A DNA stretch of 64,000 bases, taken from assembly GCF_025148125.1 (NCBI RefSeq), contig NZ_CP102267.1, forward strand, positions 2,800,501 through 2,864,500, given 5' to 3'. The translations under genes and the position numbers were made by a program. The stretch is from Blautia wexlerae DSM 19850 (GTDB lineage Bacteria; Bacillota; Clostridia; Lachnospirales; Lachnospiraceae). Below, in pieces: positions 34,611 to 43,399 of the stretch. The notes beneath the pieces are model-generated. The model was not told where the DNA came from and searched no databases. It was given only the letters and a program-made list of their open reading frames with translations. Numbering within the stretch: the first letter of the stretch is position 1; each line of letters opens with the position of its first letter.

Positions 34611-36354
34611 GCTTCTCTCCTTTCTGCATACAGGCAAGCAGGCTGTTTTCCTCTTCCTCAAAGTATGCGTCATTTTCTTTAGCAATTTTTCTTGGCATAT
34701 AATCTATATACTGCATGGTCATTTCCTCAAACGTATGTCCCAGATAGTCCCGGATGCTTTGGATTGATACGCCATGCTCATAAAAATTGGTTGCTACGGT
34801 ATGTCGGTAATCATGAGACTTAAAAATATATTCTCCATTCTGTATGCCTATCTGGGAGCAGTATTTTTTCATCTGCCCCATGAAGGTGCTTTTGGAAAAT
34901 GCTCCACCTTTCCGATTCCGAAAAATGTATGCTTCTTTTTCGGTAGGGTGCTTTTTCAGATAAACCTGCATCAGACGATACAATGTTACCGGAATGGGAA
35001 CCCTTTTATAATTTTTCATTTTCACCTGGTAGACCTTCATCCAGCAGTCACCATTCTGGATATAATACGCATCCCCTTTTAAGGTGCAGACCTCACTGAT
35101 CCGGAGTCCCACACACCAGAGATGTAAAAACATCATTCTCAGGTGTTCAGGAAACTGTGAGAGGTTTTGGATAATTTCCATATACACATCCTCTTCCACA
35201 CTTCTGTCATGGTGGACTGGGATCTGTTTTTCCAAGTAATACGATGCATAAAACGGAACCTTTTTTATATACCCCTTTACTTCCAGAAATTTCATAAAAA
35301 ACTGTATTCCCGAAACATTGGTATTAAATGTCTTTGCTCCCATAGCACCATTCTGCAAATTCTTTAAATATACATCAATCAGGCTGGCATTACACTTGGT
35401 AACTTCCAGTTCGCTGATCTCCTGCAAAAAATTTCGAATGGTTCGGAATCTTTCGTACACTGTACTGAGCGCCAGTTCTCCGATTCCAATTTCGTACTTC
35501 ATATATTCCTGAAGCAGCAATCGATTCTTGGGCTGTAGAACTTCCTGAAATGATATTTTTTCTATACTGTCACTCTGGTTTATTCTTTCTTTGGCAATAC
35601 GAAACCGCTCTAAATACCAGATGGTAGCATCCCATCTTGTTTCATCAGTTTCTATAAAAATCACTTTACGGGCAGTTTCCACAATGCTCTTCAGTCGTTT
35701 TCGCCGTTGCTCTTTCTCGACTTTCTGCTTCAGGTAGTCCTGAAATGCTGTTTCCTGTTCCAGCTCCAGAAGCTGGATATCTGTAATCTGCTCCCGGATG
35801 CAAAATTCGTAAAAAAGCTGTAGCCCGGTCAGTTTATATTCCCTCAGTCTGGAAATTTCATAATTCTCCAGAATATATTCCAGCACGGTAAAAATCTGAC
35901 GTTTCAGTTTCTCACTGGCTGCCGCTTTAAAATTCCAGACCATGTTGCTCCGACACCGTACCGTTTCCACACTCTTTACGATTACAGGATCTGAGTGGTA
36001 TGGAACAAAAAGTATTTCATTTTTATATTTCCATTCACATTCCCTCTGTCCAGCCGGAGTTTTCATCCGTTCCCGGATGTACGCCTGCCGTATCCGGTCG
36101 AACGTTCCGGTATATCGGTAAATGTAATTTCGCTTTATCAGCGGTGTTATGTATAATTCAAATTTCATTCGCAGTTCATAATCTATTTCCGAAAGATGTT
36201 CTACCATCTCATCTGCCAGAAACAGCAGAATCTGTTCTGTAATGGAACTTCCTGCTTCCTCTTTTGCAAACTCCCGGATTTCTTTTCGTAGCTGCTCAAT
36301 CCGCCTGCTCCGTTCTTGTTCTGCCTCTATAAAAGACTGTAAAAACGCAGGCAT
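34603..36354 (-). CDS. Tyrosine recombinase, second of trio (TnpB/RitB-like)
   Basis: About 583 residues; ATG at 36354 with GGAGG 8 bases upstream. Catalytic residues: R in LWCVGLRISEVCTLKG, HxxR in SHDYRHTVATNFYEHG, GH in DYLGHTFEEM, Tyr in MQYIDYM. The length matches Tn554 TnpB (about 630) rather than phage integrases. It overlaps the third recombinase by 8 bases and follows the first by 12. Confidence 0.9.
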   Translation of the reverse strand: MPAFLQSFIEAEQERSRRIEQLRKEIREFAKEEAGSSITEQILLFLADEMVEHLSEIDYELRMKFELYITPLIKRNYIYRYTGTFDRIRQAYIRERMKTPAGQRECEWKYKNEILFVPYHSDPVIVKSVETVRCRSNMVWNFKAAASEKLKRQIFTVLEYILENYEISRLREYKLTGLQLFYEFCIREQITDIQLLELEQETAFQDYLKQKVEKEQRRKRLKSIVETARKVIFIETDETRWDATIWYLERFRIAKERINQSDSIEKISFQEVLQPKNRLLLQEYMKYEIGIGELALSTVYERFRTIRNFLQEISELEVTKCNASLIDVYLKNLQNGAMGAKTFNTNVSGIQFFMKFLEVKGYIKKVPFYASYYLEKQIPVHHDRSVEEDVYMEIIQNLSQFPEHLRMMFLHLWCVGLRISEVCTLKGDAYYIQNGDCWMKVYQVKMKNYKRVPIPVTLYRLMQVYLKKHPTEKEAYIFRNRKGGAFSKSTFMGQMKKYCSQIGIQNGEYIFKSHDYRHTVATNFYEHGVSIQSIRDYLGHTFEEMTMQYIDYMPRKIAKENDAYFEEEENSLLACMQKGEKHG

Positions 36355-36366
36355 AAAAACCACCTC

Positions 36367-37485
36367 CTATAGCAATTCCTCAATCCCATACAGGGAGGAG
36401 TGTTTCTCGTAGAATTCCTGGCTGGCATCCAGCAGTTCATCATCCACAATGTCCAGATAATTGATGGTTGTCTGGATGTGGCGGTGTCCATAGGCCAGCT
36501 GTATCAGTTCCAGCGACCATCCTGCTTTTCTCCGCTCATTTCCAAAGTAATGCCGGAGCATATGAGGCGTGATCTTAATCCCTGTTTTCTTATCCATTCT
36601 TTTTAGCATGGAGTATACTGCTTCCACGTTCATTGGTTTTCCGATATTATCCCCGGAAATATTCACAAACAGGCTTGTCTGGTGCTGAAGTAGTTTTCGG
36701 TACTCTGCGATATACAGATTTAAAAAGCCGAAGGTATCTTTGCTGATCTTCGCACTTCGGTATTCTGCATTCTTTGCTCTCGCTCCATTTTCATTGTCCT
36801 CACGGAAATATACCCGGATTATGTGGTTCTGATAATCAATGTCCTTACTGTAATCAATTCCTAAGATCTCACCGATTCGGTAGCCTGTCTCTGCCAGAAG
36901 CAGCATGAGAAGCCGATCTCTTATATTGGTACACGCTTTCAAGATTTCCACAATTTCATCTTTCTTTGCTGCTCTCGCCTTATGCTCTTCCTCTTTTAAA
37001 TAGCCTTTGAAACTCTTTGATCGTATGCTTTTCTTTACGCCTACTGCATCCACGGCTACAAAATAATTATAGGACAGGACTTTCAGCTCCCCGAACTGCT
37101 GGTACTCTTCTTCTATAAAAAGATAGAACCTGAACACATCTCTTAAGTATGCGTTGCAGGTTCCATTGTTTGGAGATCTGTGATTTTTATCTCTGGTATG
37201 CTTCCCGGCTTTCAGCCAGTATAAAAATTCCACAAAGTGATTTGTCTGTTCAACATAAGGCATTTGATATACGTCTGTCAATTCCTTTTTCTTTTCATGG
37301 ATGTATTCCAGATAGTACAGGATTGCAAGTGCGGAGCGCCGCACCGTATTCGGTGAACATTTCCTCCGTATCTTGTGCATCAGATATTTGGTTGGAAGCA
37401 GGACGATATCCAGTGTTTCCACATCTCTGATAAAGAAATAAACGGTGGAACCCTCTCTTTCTGTTTCCAGCTCATATCTTCTCAT
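36367..37485 (-). CDS. Tyrosine recombinase, first of trio (TnpA/RitA-like)
   Basis: The 372-residue protein has an N-terminal SAM-like domain and a catalytic domain with R in LAETGYRIGEILGIDY, HxxR in ITPHMLRHYFGNERRK, GH in AYGHRHIQTT and the nucleophile in INYLDIVDDE. Size and place match Tn554 TnpA (361 residues). It heads the operon; an AGGAAAGG-like ribosome site precedes the ATG at 37485. Confidence 0.9.
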   Translation of the reverse strand: MRRYELETEREGSTVYFFIRDVETLDIVLLPTKYLMHKIRRKCSPNTVRRSALAILYYLEYIHEKKKELTDVYQMPYVEQTNHFVEFLYWLKAGKHTRDKNHRSPNNGTCNAYLRDVFRFYLFIEEEYQQFGELKVLSYNYFVAVDAVGVKKSIRSKSFKGYLKEEEHKARAAKKDEIVEILKACTNIRDRLLMLLLAETGYRIGEILGIDYSKDIDYQNHIIRVYFREDNENGARAKNAEYRSAKISKDTFGFLNLYIAEYRKLLQHQTSLFVNISGDNIGKPMNVEAVYSMLKRMDKKTGIKITPHMLRHYFGNERRKAGWSLELIQLAYGHRHIQTTINYLDIVDDELLDASQEFYEKHSSLYGIEELL

Positions 37486-37654
37486 TTCTGCTCACTTCCT
37501 TTCCTCTAACGCTATACACAGTATACCCAACTCATGCCGATAAAGCTATCACCAATACTACCAATTCGCTCCAAACCGCCCCTGAAATACCACTAAACTT
37601 TTTGTCCTGTCTGCTACCCGGATCTGGGCAGAACCAACAACGCCACGGATGCTC

Positions 37655-39631
37655 TCAGCTGTAGTAACGCTCCACTTTCCGGCTTCGGATAAAATCTTCT
37701 ACTTCTTCGATCCGTTCTGCCATCTGGCACTTTGGCAGTGCTTCCAGAACATCACTCCGATACCTGCCTTTTTTCGTGGCACGGTGATCTAAAATAGACA
37801 CAACGCAGGTGTCCTGCTCCGTGCGAATTGCCCGGCCAAATCCCTGACGCAACTTCTTCTGCATATCTGGCACCACGATGGTCTGGATGTAGGATTTTAG
37901 CGATCGGTACTGCTCCCTCTGGGCTTCATGGATAGGGTCCGGAACAGAAAACGGTAGTTTTACGATAATCAGGGACGATACCATGTCACCCGGAAAGTCC
38001 ACACCCTCCCAGCAGGAGCCGGCTGCGAACAACACGGCATTCTCCATCTTCTTAAACCGGGCGATCTCTTCCTGGGAGTTTCTCCATACCTGCACCATCG
38101 GAAACGGGATCTGATCCCGCAAAAGCTGCTGCACATTTCCCATCAGGGTATAAGATGTGAACAGTACCAGCGTATGCCCGTAAGTGGAACACACCAGATC
38201 ACGGATCTGCCCGGCAAGCTGCTCGGCCTCTTCCCGGCTCCCCTTTTTTCTTGGTTTTAAATGCTCCGGGATGTAAAGCAGACAGTTCTCCTGGTAGCAG
38301 AATGGGGATTCTGCCACACACTCCCGGACACCTGTTTCTTTTTCCAGCCCGGTCATCTGTCTGGTCCTTGCAAAACCGTTCCCGGCTTTTAAGGTGCCGC
38401 TGGTTAAGATTGCCGGAAATCCCCGGCTCCATAAGGTGGCGTCCAGATACTTCGGGATCTCCCGGTTGACTGCCATAAAGGTTAAATGTCCCCGGCTGTC
38501 CTGCTGTAAAAACAAAATATACCGTTTGTCGTTCTTTAAAAACCAGCCGAACAGCTCTTCCATCTCTTCCAGCCGCCGGAAAGTCCAGTAAGGAATATTC
38601 CCGGCGAGCCTTTTGATCATAAGCTGAAGTCTTTCCTGCATCTGGGCTAAGGCTGTGCCAGCTCCCGGCGGAAAATAAAAACTTTCTTTTCCAGCCATGT
38701 CCTCGATGCCATCTTTCCGGTGCTTTCGAATCTCCATCTGAAGAGCGGAAACCCCTTCCAGCAGCCGTTTTCCATCCGTGCCTTTATGCTCTCTGACTAA
38801 AAAGTAAGCAATCTCCTGCACATCTTCCCTTCCAATGCTTCTTCCATACATCTGGCTGGCGGCTTCCGGGAGTTTATGGGCCTCATCCACGACCAGAGCC
38901 CTGTAATCTGCCAGAAGCGGACGGTACCCATTTGCCCGGTGCATGGCATCTGCCAGAAGATAATTGTGATTGCAAATCTGTAAAAAAATATCCTCTTTCC
39001 TGGAAATATCCAGATGCTTCTGATAACGGCATCCTGCTTTCCCCGGACATTCCCTGGGGCAGAATTTCGGTACGCACACCAGCCTGCGGTCAAAACCGCT
39101 CAGGTTATGTACGGAATCTAAATCAAAGTTATGCCGGAGGGACTTCAATGCCTCCATCTGTGCCTGATTTTTATTCTTGTCCCGGACTGCCTCTAATCTC
39201 TGGGCCAGCCTGTAATCGCATACAAAATGTTCCTTTCCCTTGCGGACGACCGCTTTTAACTCTCCCTGAAGCAGATCTGCTTTTAACAGTACGTCCGATA
39301 AGAAAGGAACATATTCCTCTATGATGGCTTTCTGTAAGGCGATACTGGAAGTGGATACCACTACAGACCGCCTGTCACATCCCGAATAACCGGAATGCAG
39401 TACACTATATTTCCGCATCAGGATGCAGGCTGTCAGATAGGCATAGGTCTTTCCGATGCCGACTCCTGCATCACAGAGCGTGATTTCATTTTTCATAAGG
39501 GCATCCAGCATTTCATGGCAGAGACGGATCTGTTCTTCCCTTACATGAAGCCCGGCTTTCGGGAGAAGCTCCCGAAAGATCTGTTCCACTTCGCCATGTG
39601 CCCTTTTCTGATATTCATTTTTATAACACAT
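37655..39631 (-). CDS. DinG/Rad3-type superfamily 2 helicase
   Basis: The 658-residue protein has Walker A GVGIGKT (56-62), DEAH (VVDEAHKLPEAA) and the C-terminal motif VI region RQGFGRAIRTEQD. Cysteines in FVCDYRL, VCVPKFCPRECPG and AGCRYQ fit the iron-sulfur cluster of XPD/DinG helicases. Such helicases are common accessory genes of Lachnospiraceae conjugative elements. It lies 21 bases after DUF4240 gene and its 3' side is next to the recombinase element. Confidence 0.9.
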   Translation of the reverse strand: MCYKNEYQKRAHGEVEQIFRELLPKAGLHVREEQIRLCHEMLDALMKNEITLCDAGVGIGKTYAYLTACILMRKYSVLHSGYSGCDRRSVVVSTSSIALQKAIIEEYVPFLSDVLLKADLLQGELKAVVRKGKEHFVCDYRLAQRLEAVRDKNKNQAQMEALKSLRHNFDLDSVHNLSGFDRRLVCVPKFCPRECPGKAGCRYQKHLDISRKEDIFLQICNHNYLLADAMHRANGYRPLLADYRALVVDEAHKLPEAASQMYGRSIGREDVQEIAYFLVREHKGTDGKRLLEGVSALQMEIRKHRKDGIEDMAGKESFYFPPGAGTALAQMQERLQLMIKRLAGNIPYWTFRRLEEMEELFGWFLKNDKRYILFLQQDSRGHLTFMAVNREIPKYLDATLWSRGFPAILTSGTLKAGNGFARTRQMTGLEKETGVRECVAESPFCYQENCLLYIPEHLKPRKKGSREEAEQLAGQIRDLVCSTYGHTLVLFTSYTLMGNVQQLLRDQIPFPMVQVWRNSQEEIARFKKMENAVLFAAGSCWEGVDFPGDMVSSLIIVKLPFSVPDPIHEAQREQYRSLKSYIQTIVVPDMQKKLRQGFGRAIRTEQDTCVVSILDHRATKKGRYRSDVLEALPKCQMAERIEEVEDFIRSRKVERYYS

Positions 39632-39652
39632 TACTTCTCCTTGCCAGAAAGC

Positions 39653-40378
39653 TTATCTTACCGTACCCTTACGGACGGGTCTGGTCGCTTCCGGTGTATT
39701 CTGTCCCTGTTCCTGCATTTTCTTTATGGCAGCATTCCCTCTTGCCATCATCCTTCGGATATCCGTCCGGGAAACATTCCATGTCCTTACTTTCTGAGGA
39801 GCTTTCCTTACCTGCTCGGACAAATGGCATTCACAGAGTTTCGGATATACCACCATTGCTTCCGGTAATTCCAGCGGATACTCGATCATGGGATGGTACA
39901 CAACATCCCGGATCACCTGCTCATAACATTCCATCTGCATTCTTGCCGTACTGTCCTGATAGATATTTTTCCCTTTCATGGCACTGTAGACCTGCGATGA
40001 GATGTATCCCAACGCTTCAAAACTACAGTACCCATACGGAGTCACGCCGGAAAGGGAATCCGGATCTTTTAAGGCATTCAGATAAACTTCTTTTCCCTGG
40101 GCGATCAGCCACATCCGAAAATCGGAAAAACTGTCATCACTGCACCCTGCTTCCATCATAATACCTGCCGCTGTCCATAAGCCGTACTTATAAGCCGCAT
40201 CCCGGTAACTGTAAACAAGATTGTGGAATTGGAGGACATCCTCCGGTGTCATATAGAAGAGCTGCTGCTTGATCCACACTGCCGAAGCATCCAGATCGGT
40301 GCCGCACACTTCCTTTGCTTTTTCAATCAGATTCCAGAATTGATCCTTGCTCATTCCACTTCTTTTTGTTTCTTCCAT
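39653..40378 (-). CDS. DUF4240-domain protein
   Basis: The 241-residue protein has the DUF4240 pattern in its first 130 residues (MSKDQFWNLIEKAKEVCG, VLQFHNLVYSYRDAAYKYGL, SDFRMWLIAQGKEVYLNALK). A basic C-terminal tail (RKAPQKVRTWNVSRTDIRRM) is added. The function is unknown. It precedes the helicase gene and follows the structured gap at 40379-40903. GGGGAGAG before ATG 40378 supports the start. Confidence 0.8.
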   Translation of the reverse strand: MEETKRSGMSKDQFWNLIEKAKEVCGTDLDASAVWIKQQLFYMTPEDVLQFHNLVYSYRDAAYKYGLWTAAGIMMEAGCSDDSFSDFRMWLIAQGKEVYLNALKDPDSLSGVTPYGYCSFEALGYISSQVYSAMKGKNIYQDSTARMQMECYEQVIRDVVYHPMIEYPLELPEAMVVYPKLCECHLSEQVRKAPQKVRTWNVSRTDIRRMMARGNAAIKKMQEQGQNTPEATRPVRKGTVR

Positions 40379-40903
40379 CTGTTCTCTCCCCTTGATGTGA
40401 CGTTAATACCACAAGAATACGGCTGTAGTCTCCCACAGCCGCATGGTATCTGATATCAACGACACACTTCTTCATTGATTTCTTTTTTATCTTGCTGTTC
40501 CGCATTTGACCTCGCACCCCCGGAACTATCCCTGTATTTCTTCTGGGAAAGGGGACACTACAGGCGGGCGGCTGGCCTGCCGCCGCTCACAGATGTCCTA
40601 GGGGTCTTTCTGATTACAACCCGGAGTCCATCTTCCGCTCTCTGGCTGGTAACGTGTATCATTATCCCCCGTCCGTGATCCTGGCGAAAGGCTGCCACCG
40701 CCTTATTCACAGCTATGCTTTCTCGCTCCAAGTCTAAGAATCTTTACCCTATACTTAATCATGGCGCTCATACTGTCACGCTTCTACGGTTGGGAACGTA
40801 CCTGTAGTGCCGATATTCACTTGCCAAAGAACAGCCGAGGGATGTCCCTCTGCTTACTAGCCGATGGCAGTGTATTTTTTTATTCACTTCACAGAAAAAT
40901 TTT
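40379..40903 (-). other. 525-bp gap with hairpins; no convincing gene
   Basis: The gap is GC-richer than the average here and holds short stems such as gcgggcggc-tggc-ctgccgccg near 40565 and gagggatgtccctc near 40838. No frame carries a recognisable protein; short open frames (for example from ATG 40472 on the minus strand) lack support. Candidates are a structured RNA, a long leader for the DUF4240-helicase genes, or a decayed gene. Confidence 0.3.
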
Positions 40904-41404
40904 TTATCGTGCTTCCCCGGATCTGTTTTTCTTTTTTCCTTTTGCCGGATTCTTCTGCTGTGCATCCTTCTTCCGACTTTCCTTCTGCTCTTTTTGTTCC
41001 TGCGGTGGCATCTTCATCACATGAAGTTCCCCGTTAAACAGGGTGAAAACTTCCGGTGACTGATATTTTTCTTTAAACTTTTCAATCTGCTCCGGTGTCA
41101 GCGAAGTAAAATCATCTTCTGTCAGTCCTACCACAAGGAATGTTCCGGCAATGGCATCATAGACCTGTCCTCGGTCATCGTACAATGCCCGATTTAACGG
41201 CAACCCCTCAAATTTTCCATTGCCGTTTAAAAGAATTCCAACCTCATCCTCAAACGGATAAGTCATCTCAATGTCACCGCCTACTGCCTGCTGCAGATCT
41301 TCCAGCTCATTGGGGATGCTTTTGACATAGGGTGCTTTCATCGGCTCGACTACCAGTACCGTCATCATTTCTTCCTGCATTTCGGACACTTCTTTCTCAT
41401 CCAT
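40904..41404 (-). CDS. DUF3846-domain protein
   Basis: The 166-residue protein carries the DUF3846 motif set (TVLVVEPMKAPYVKSIPNEL, EDLQQAVGGDIEMTYPFEDE, LPLNRALYDDRGQVYDAIAG, TFLVVGL) and then a Lys/Glu-rich tail. The family is confined to conjugative elements and phages of Firmicutes; the function is not established. It lies 56 bases downstream of the sigma-like gene. Confidence 0.88.
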   Translation of the reverse strand: MDEKEVSEMQEEMMTVLVVEPMKAPYVKSIPNELEDLQQAVGGDIEMTYPFEDEVGILLNGNGKFEGLPLNRALYDDRGQVYDAIAGTFLVVGLTEDDFTSLTPEQIEKFKEKYQSPEVFTLFNGELHVMKMPPQEQKEQKESRKKDAQQKNPAKGKKKNRSGEAR

Positions 41405-41460
41405 CGTATCAATCCTCCTGTCTATTCGTTCTGATAATCAGCCGATGAGAGCCTTTTGTT

Positions 41461-41901
41461 TTATTCAAATTTCATGGACTTTTTGATTTTCTCCCGTAAC
41501 CTCCGCAGTCTTGTATAAACAGTCTGCTCCGGCAGTTCCATGTGATGACTGATCTCTTTTGGTGCATATCCCATCATCTTCAGGACAATCATCTGAAGAG
41601 TTTTCTTATCAGTTGATAACAGGATCTGAAGCAGTTCTTCGTTCTCCACGGTATCCAGCAGGGCTTCTACGCTCTCCGGCTGGGACTCTTTGGTTTCTTT
41701 TTCTTCCAGGAGCAGTTCCATACAGTCCAGAAGCGAGGTCTGGTGTTCCCGGAATCTCCGCTCTGCATTGAAATCGTCCCAGTCATACTCCCGAAGCTTC
41801 TGGATCGTCTCTTCATCCACGCCCTGTTCACGCAGGATCTTCTCTTCCTCTGCTTTCCACTGGTTCCATCTATATTCTTCTTTTGCTTTGTTATAAGCCA
41901 C
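41461..41901 (-). CDS. Sigma-70 region 4-like ICE regulator
   Basis: The 146-residue protein ends with a helix-turn-helix of the sigma-70 region 4 type (LQMIVLKMMGYAPKEISHHM, ELPEQTVYTRLRRLREKIKK). The N-terminal part (YRWNQWKAEEEKILREQGVD) is charged and helical and lacks region 2. Such proteins regulate transfer genes in Clostridia elements. The start is preceded by GGAGG and by an elaborate leader at 42020-42110. Confidence 0.85.
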   Translation of the reverse strand: MAYNKAKEEYRWNQWKAEEEKILREQGVDEETIQKLREYDWDDFNAERRFREHQTSLLDCMELLLEEKETKESQPESVEALLDTVENEELLQILLSTDKKTLQMIVLKMMGYAPKEISHHMELPEQTVYTRLRRLREKIKKSMKFE

Positions 41902-42029
41902 TTATCTTTTCCTCCGATCTGAATTTTTGTGAAATCAAATCGGAGTGTGGCGGTGATCTGGCTCGTTCTTCCTGTCCACAGGAATGTCCGGCATCTCTGC
42001 TGTTTCCCTGCAAACACGGATCTCCTTTG

Positions 42030-42108
42030 TAATCATATCTTTACAAAGGCACAGTGTATCGGATGCACCTGTCAGTTAACGGTCAGAAACCTGTCAATTG
42101 ACGGTCAA
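42030..42108 (-). promoter_or_regulatory. Repeat operator and SD-covering hairpin upstream of sigma-like gene
   Basis: Two 18-bp direct repeats, ctgtcagttaacggtcag (about 42069-42086) and ctgtcaattgacggtcaa (about 42091-42108), each close to a palindrome, hold TTGAC boxes on the minus strand. Just downstream, cctttgtaa / ttacaaagg form a hairpin on the minus strand that includes AAAGG of the AAAGGAG ribosome site near 42030. This looks like a regulated promoter and a leader that can hide the ribosome site. Confidence 0.6.
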
Positions 42109-42141
42109 TTTTTATCACCTTCTTTCCAGCACAAATAAAAT

Positions 42142-42175
42142 AAGACGAACAATCTTTTTACGGATTATTCGCCTT
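42142..42175 (-). terminator. Terminator after the atypical response regulator
   Basis: Arms aagacgaacaat (42142-42153) and attattcgcctt (42164-42175) pair with two mismatches over a 10-base loop. On the minus strand it is followed by a T-rich tail (TATTTTATTT) right after the regulator's stop. Confidence 0.65.
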
Positions 42176-42893
42176 ACTGCTGTTCGTTTTCATTATTCAA
42201 TTCAAATTTGTAACCTATATCCCTGACACTGACAATGCAATTCCCGGCACCGTCTTCAACGACATTCAACTTTTTTCTCAATCGCTTTACCAGACACCAG
42301 ATGATATTTTTAATATCACCAACAGAATAATCTTTCCATACGAGCTGGTAAATCTGTTCAAATGTGTATACTCTCATCGGTGTCACCGCTAATAAGTATA
42401 AAAAATTATATTCTTGTCGTGTTAAATGTAACGCTACATTATTCCAAAATACTTTATGTTTCTTATGATCCATTACAAGTTTTCCCTTATCAATCATCGT
42501 TTCGGATTGCTTTTGAGTTATTTTTTGTTTATTATTTCGTCGTGCCAATGAAAAAATCTGCAGATCTACTTCTTCTATAGTGCTATTTATATCCATTACA
42601 CAATCTGCACCAGCGTATATTAATTCTTTTTTCCATGACATACACAATAAAGAGGAAGCATCCGTCAAAATAATAATTGGTATCTGCGTTATTTTTCTAA
42701 TAGCAGATATAATATTACTTATGTTCTCTTTATAAAGGATCACTCCTATTATAAGCACATCATAAGAAAATAAACTCAAATTATGCAGTAAAATTTGTAG
42801 ATTTTCTGCATAATCTGAGTTTACCTCATTGAATAGTTTTCGATATGATTGATTGTCAAAATATGCTAATATCTTGTATTTTGTGTCTTTCAT
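42174..42893 (-). CDS. Atypical OmpR-type regulator with degenerate receiver
   Basis: The 239-residue protein keeps the receiver fold (SYDVLIIGVILYKENISNII, IPIIILTDASSLL, ELIYAGADCVMDI) but Gly replaces the phospho-acceptor Asp (LIIGV instead of LILDI) and the N-terminal acidic pair is gone. The C-terminal winged helix is intact (LTRQEYNFLYLLAVTPMRVY, IVSVRDIGYKFELN). It probably works without phosphorylation. No kinase is paired with it. Its DNA-binding domain resembles the lone regulators at 5482 and 20242. Confidence 0.85.
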   Translation of the reverse strand: MKDTKYKILAYFDNQSYRKLFNEVNSDYAENLQILLHNLSLFSYDVLIIGVILYKENISNIISAIRKITQIPIIILTDASSLLCMSWKKELIYAGADCVMDINSTIEEVDLQIFSLARRNNKQKITQKQSETMIDKGKLVMDHKKHKVFWNNVALHLTRQEYNFLYLLAVTPMRVYTFEQIYQLVWKDYSVGDIKNIIWCLVKRLRKKLNVVEDGAGNCIVSVRDIGYKFELNNENEQQ

Positions 42894-42923
42894 ATTTAAT
42901 CTATTTTAGCAAAGCAACATTTT

Positions 42924-43301
42924 CTATTTCTTCACAGGAAAATTATCAAATGTATTGTCAATTTTTTGTGCAGCAATCCCTCTCATCGCATGCTCTTTCA
43001 GTTTTTGAAAACTTTCATCACTGACTGCATGTTCCATGCGACAAGCATCCACTTCTGCAGTTTGTGGATTAACTCCAACGGCTATAAGTTGATAAGTAAA
43101 AAAGCAATGGCGTTCGTAAATTTTTTCGGCCACATCCCGGCCAAGGTCGGTCAGGTGTATATAATGGTTTTCGTCTGTTGTCAAAAAACCGCCCTCTCGT
43201 AAAGTTCCTACTGCGTAACATACGCTGGGTTTTGAAACTTCCATGTACCGGGCAACATCCACGGAACGCACCATACCGAGTTTCTTTTGAAGTATAAGCA
43301 C
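42924..43301 (-). CDS. DtxR/MntR-family metal-dependent regulator, probably N-truncated
   Basis: The 125 residues hold the DtxR winged helix (LGMVRSVDVARYMEVSKPSV, LREGGFLTTDENHYIHLTD) and the metal-binding and dimerisation domain (ERHCFFTYQLIAVGV, EVDACRMEHAVSDESFQ). Family members start with a helix of the type MHESGEDYLEAVL; here the frame before GTG 43301 reads AVVQQLESV and comes out of a hairpin at 43319-43344, so the start is unusual and the first helix may be replaced. Confidence 0.75.
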   Translation of the reverse strand: MLILQKKLGMVRSVDVARYMEVSKPSVCYAVGTLREGGFLTTDENHYIHLTDLGRDVAEKIYERHCFFTYQLIAVGVNPQTAEVDACRMEHAVSDESFQKLKEHAMRGIAAQKIDNTFDNFPVKK

Positions 43302-43318
43302 GGATTCTAGCTGCTGTA

Positions 43319-43344
43319 CGACGGCTTTTTTTCTTTTGCCGTCG
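43319..43344. terminator. Hairpin before the DtxR-like gene
   Basis: Perfect 7-bp arms cgacggc (43319-43325) and gccgtcg (43338-43344) enclose a T-rich loop. It may be a terminator for transcripts leaving the Bce operon or a relic of a rearrangement at this junction. Confidence 0.45.
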
Positions 43345-43399
43345 TGCGGCAGCTATTTCTGTTATACTAAGCTACTGTTTTCCACATTTCAGATTCACT

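Larger units (their letters stand above)
32680..37600 (-). mobile_element. Tn554/RIT-like element with three tyrosine recombinases
   Basis: Four tightly packed minus-strand genes: three tyrosine recombinases (36367-37485, 34603-36354, 33093-34610) and a TnpC-like protein (32744-33127). Tn554 has two recombinases plus TnpC; RIT elements have three overlapping recombinases. This arrangement combines both. The downstream edge is put at the large palindrome; the upstream edge between 37486 and 37650 is not resolved, as I found no matching terminal repeat there. Confidence 0.75.

Noticed and set aside
40323..40517. 64-codon minus-strand frame before the DUF4240 gene
   Set aside because: Overlaps the DUF4240 start, no recognisable sequence, weak start.
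41667..42017. Upstream gene starting at GTG 42017
   Set aside because: It has a ribosome site but overlaps most of the sigma-like gene in another frame and its product has no conserved look; at most a leader peptide.
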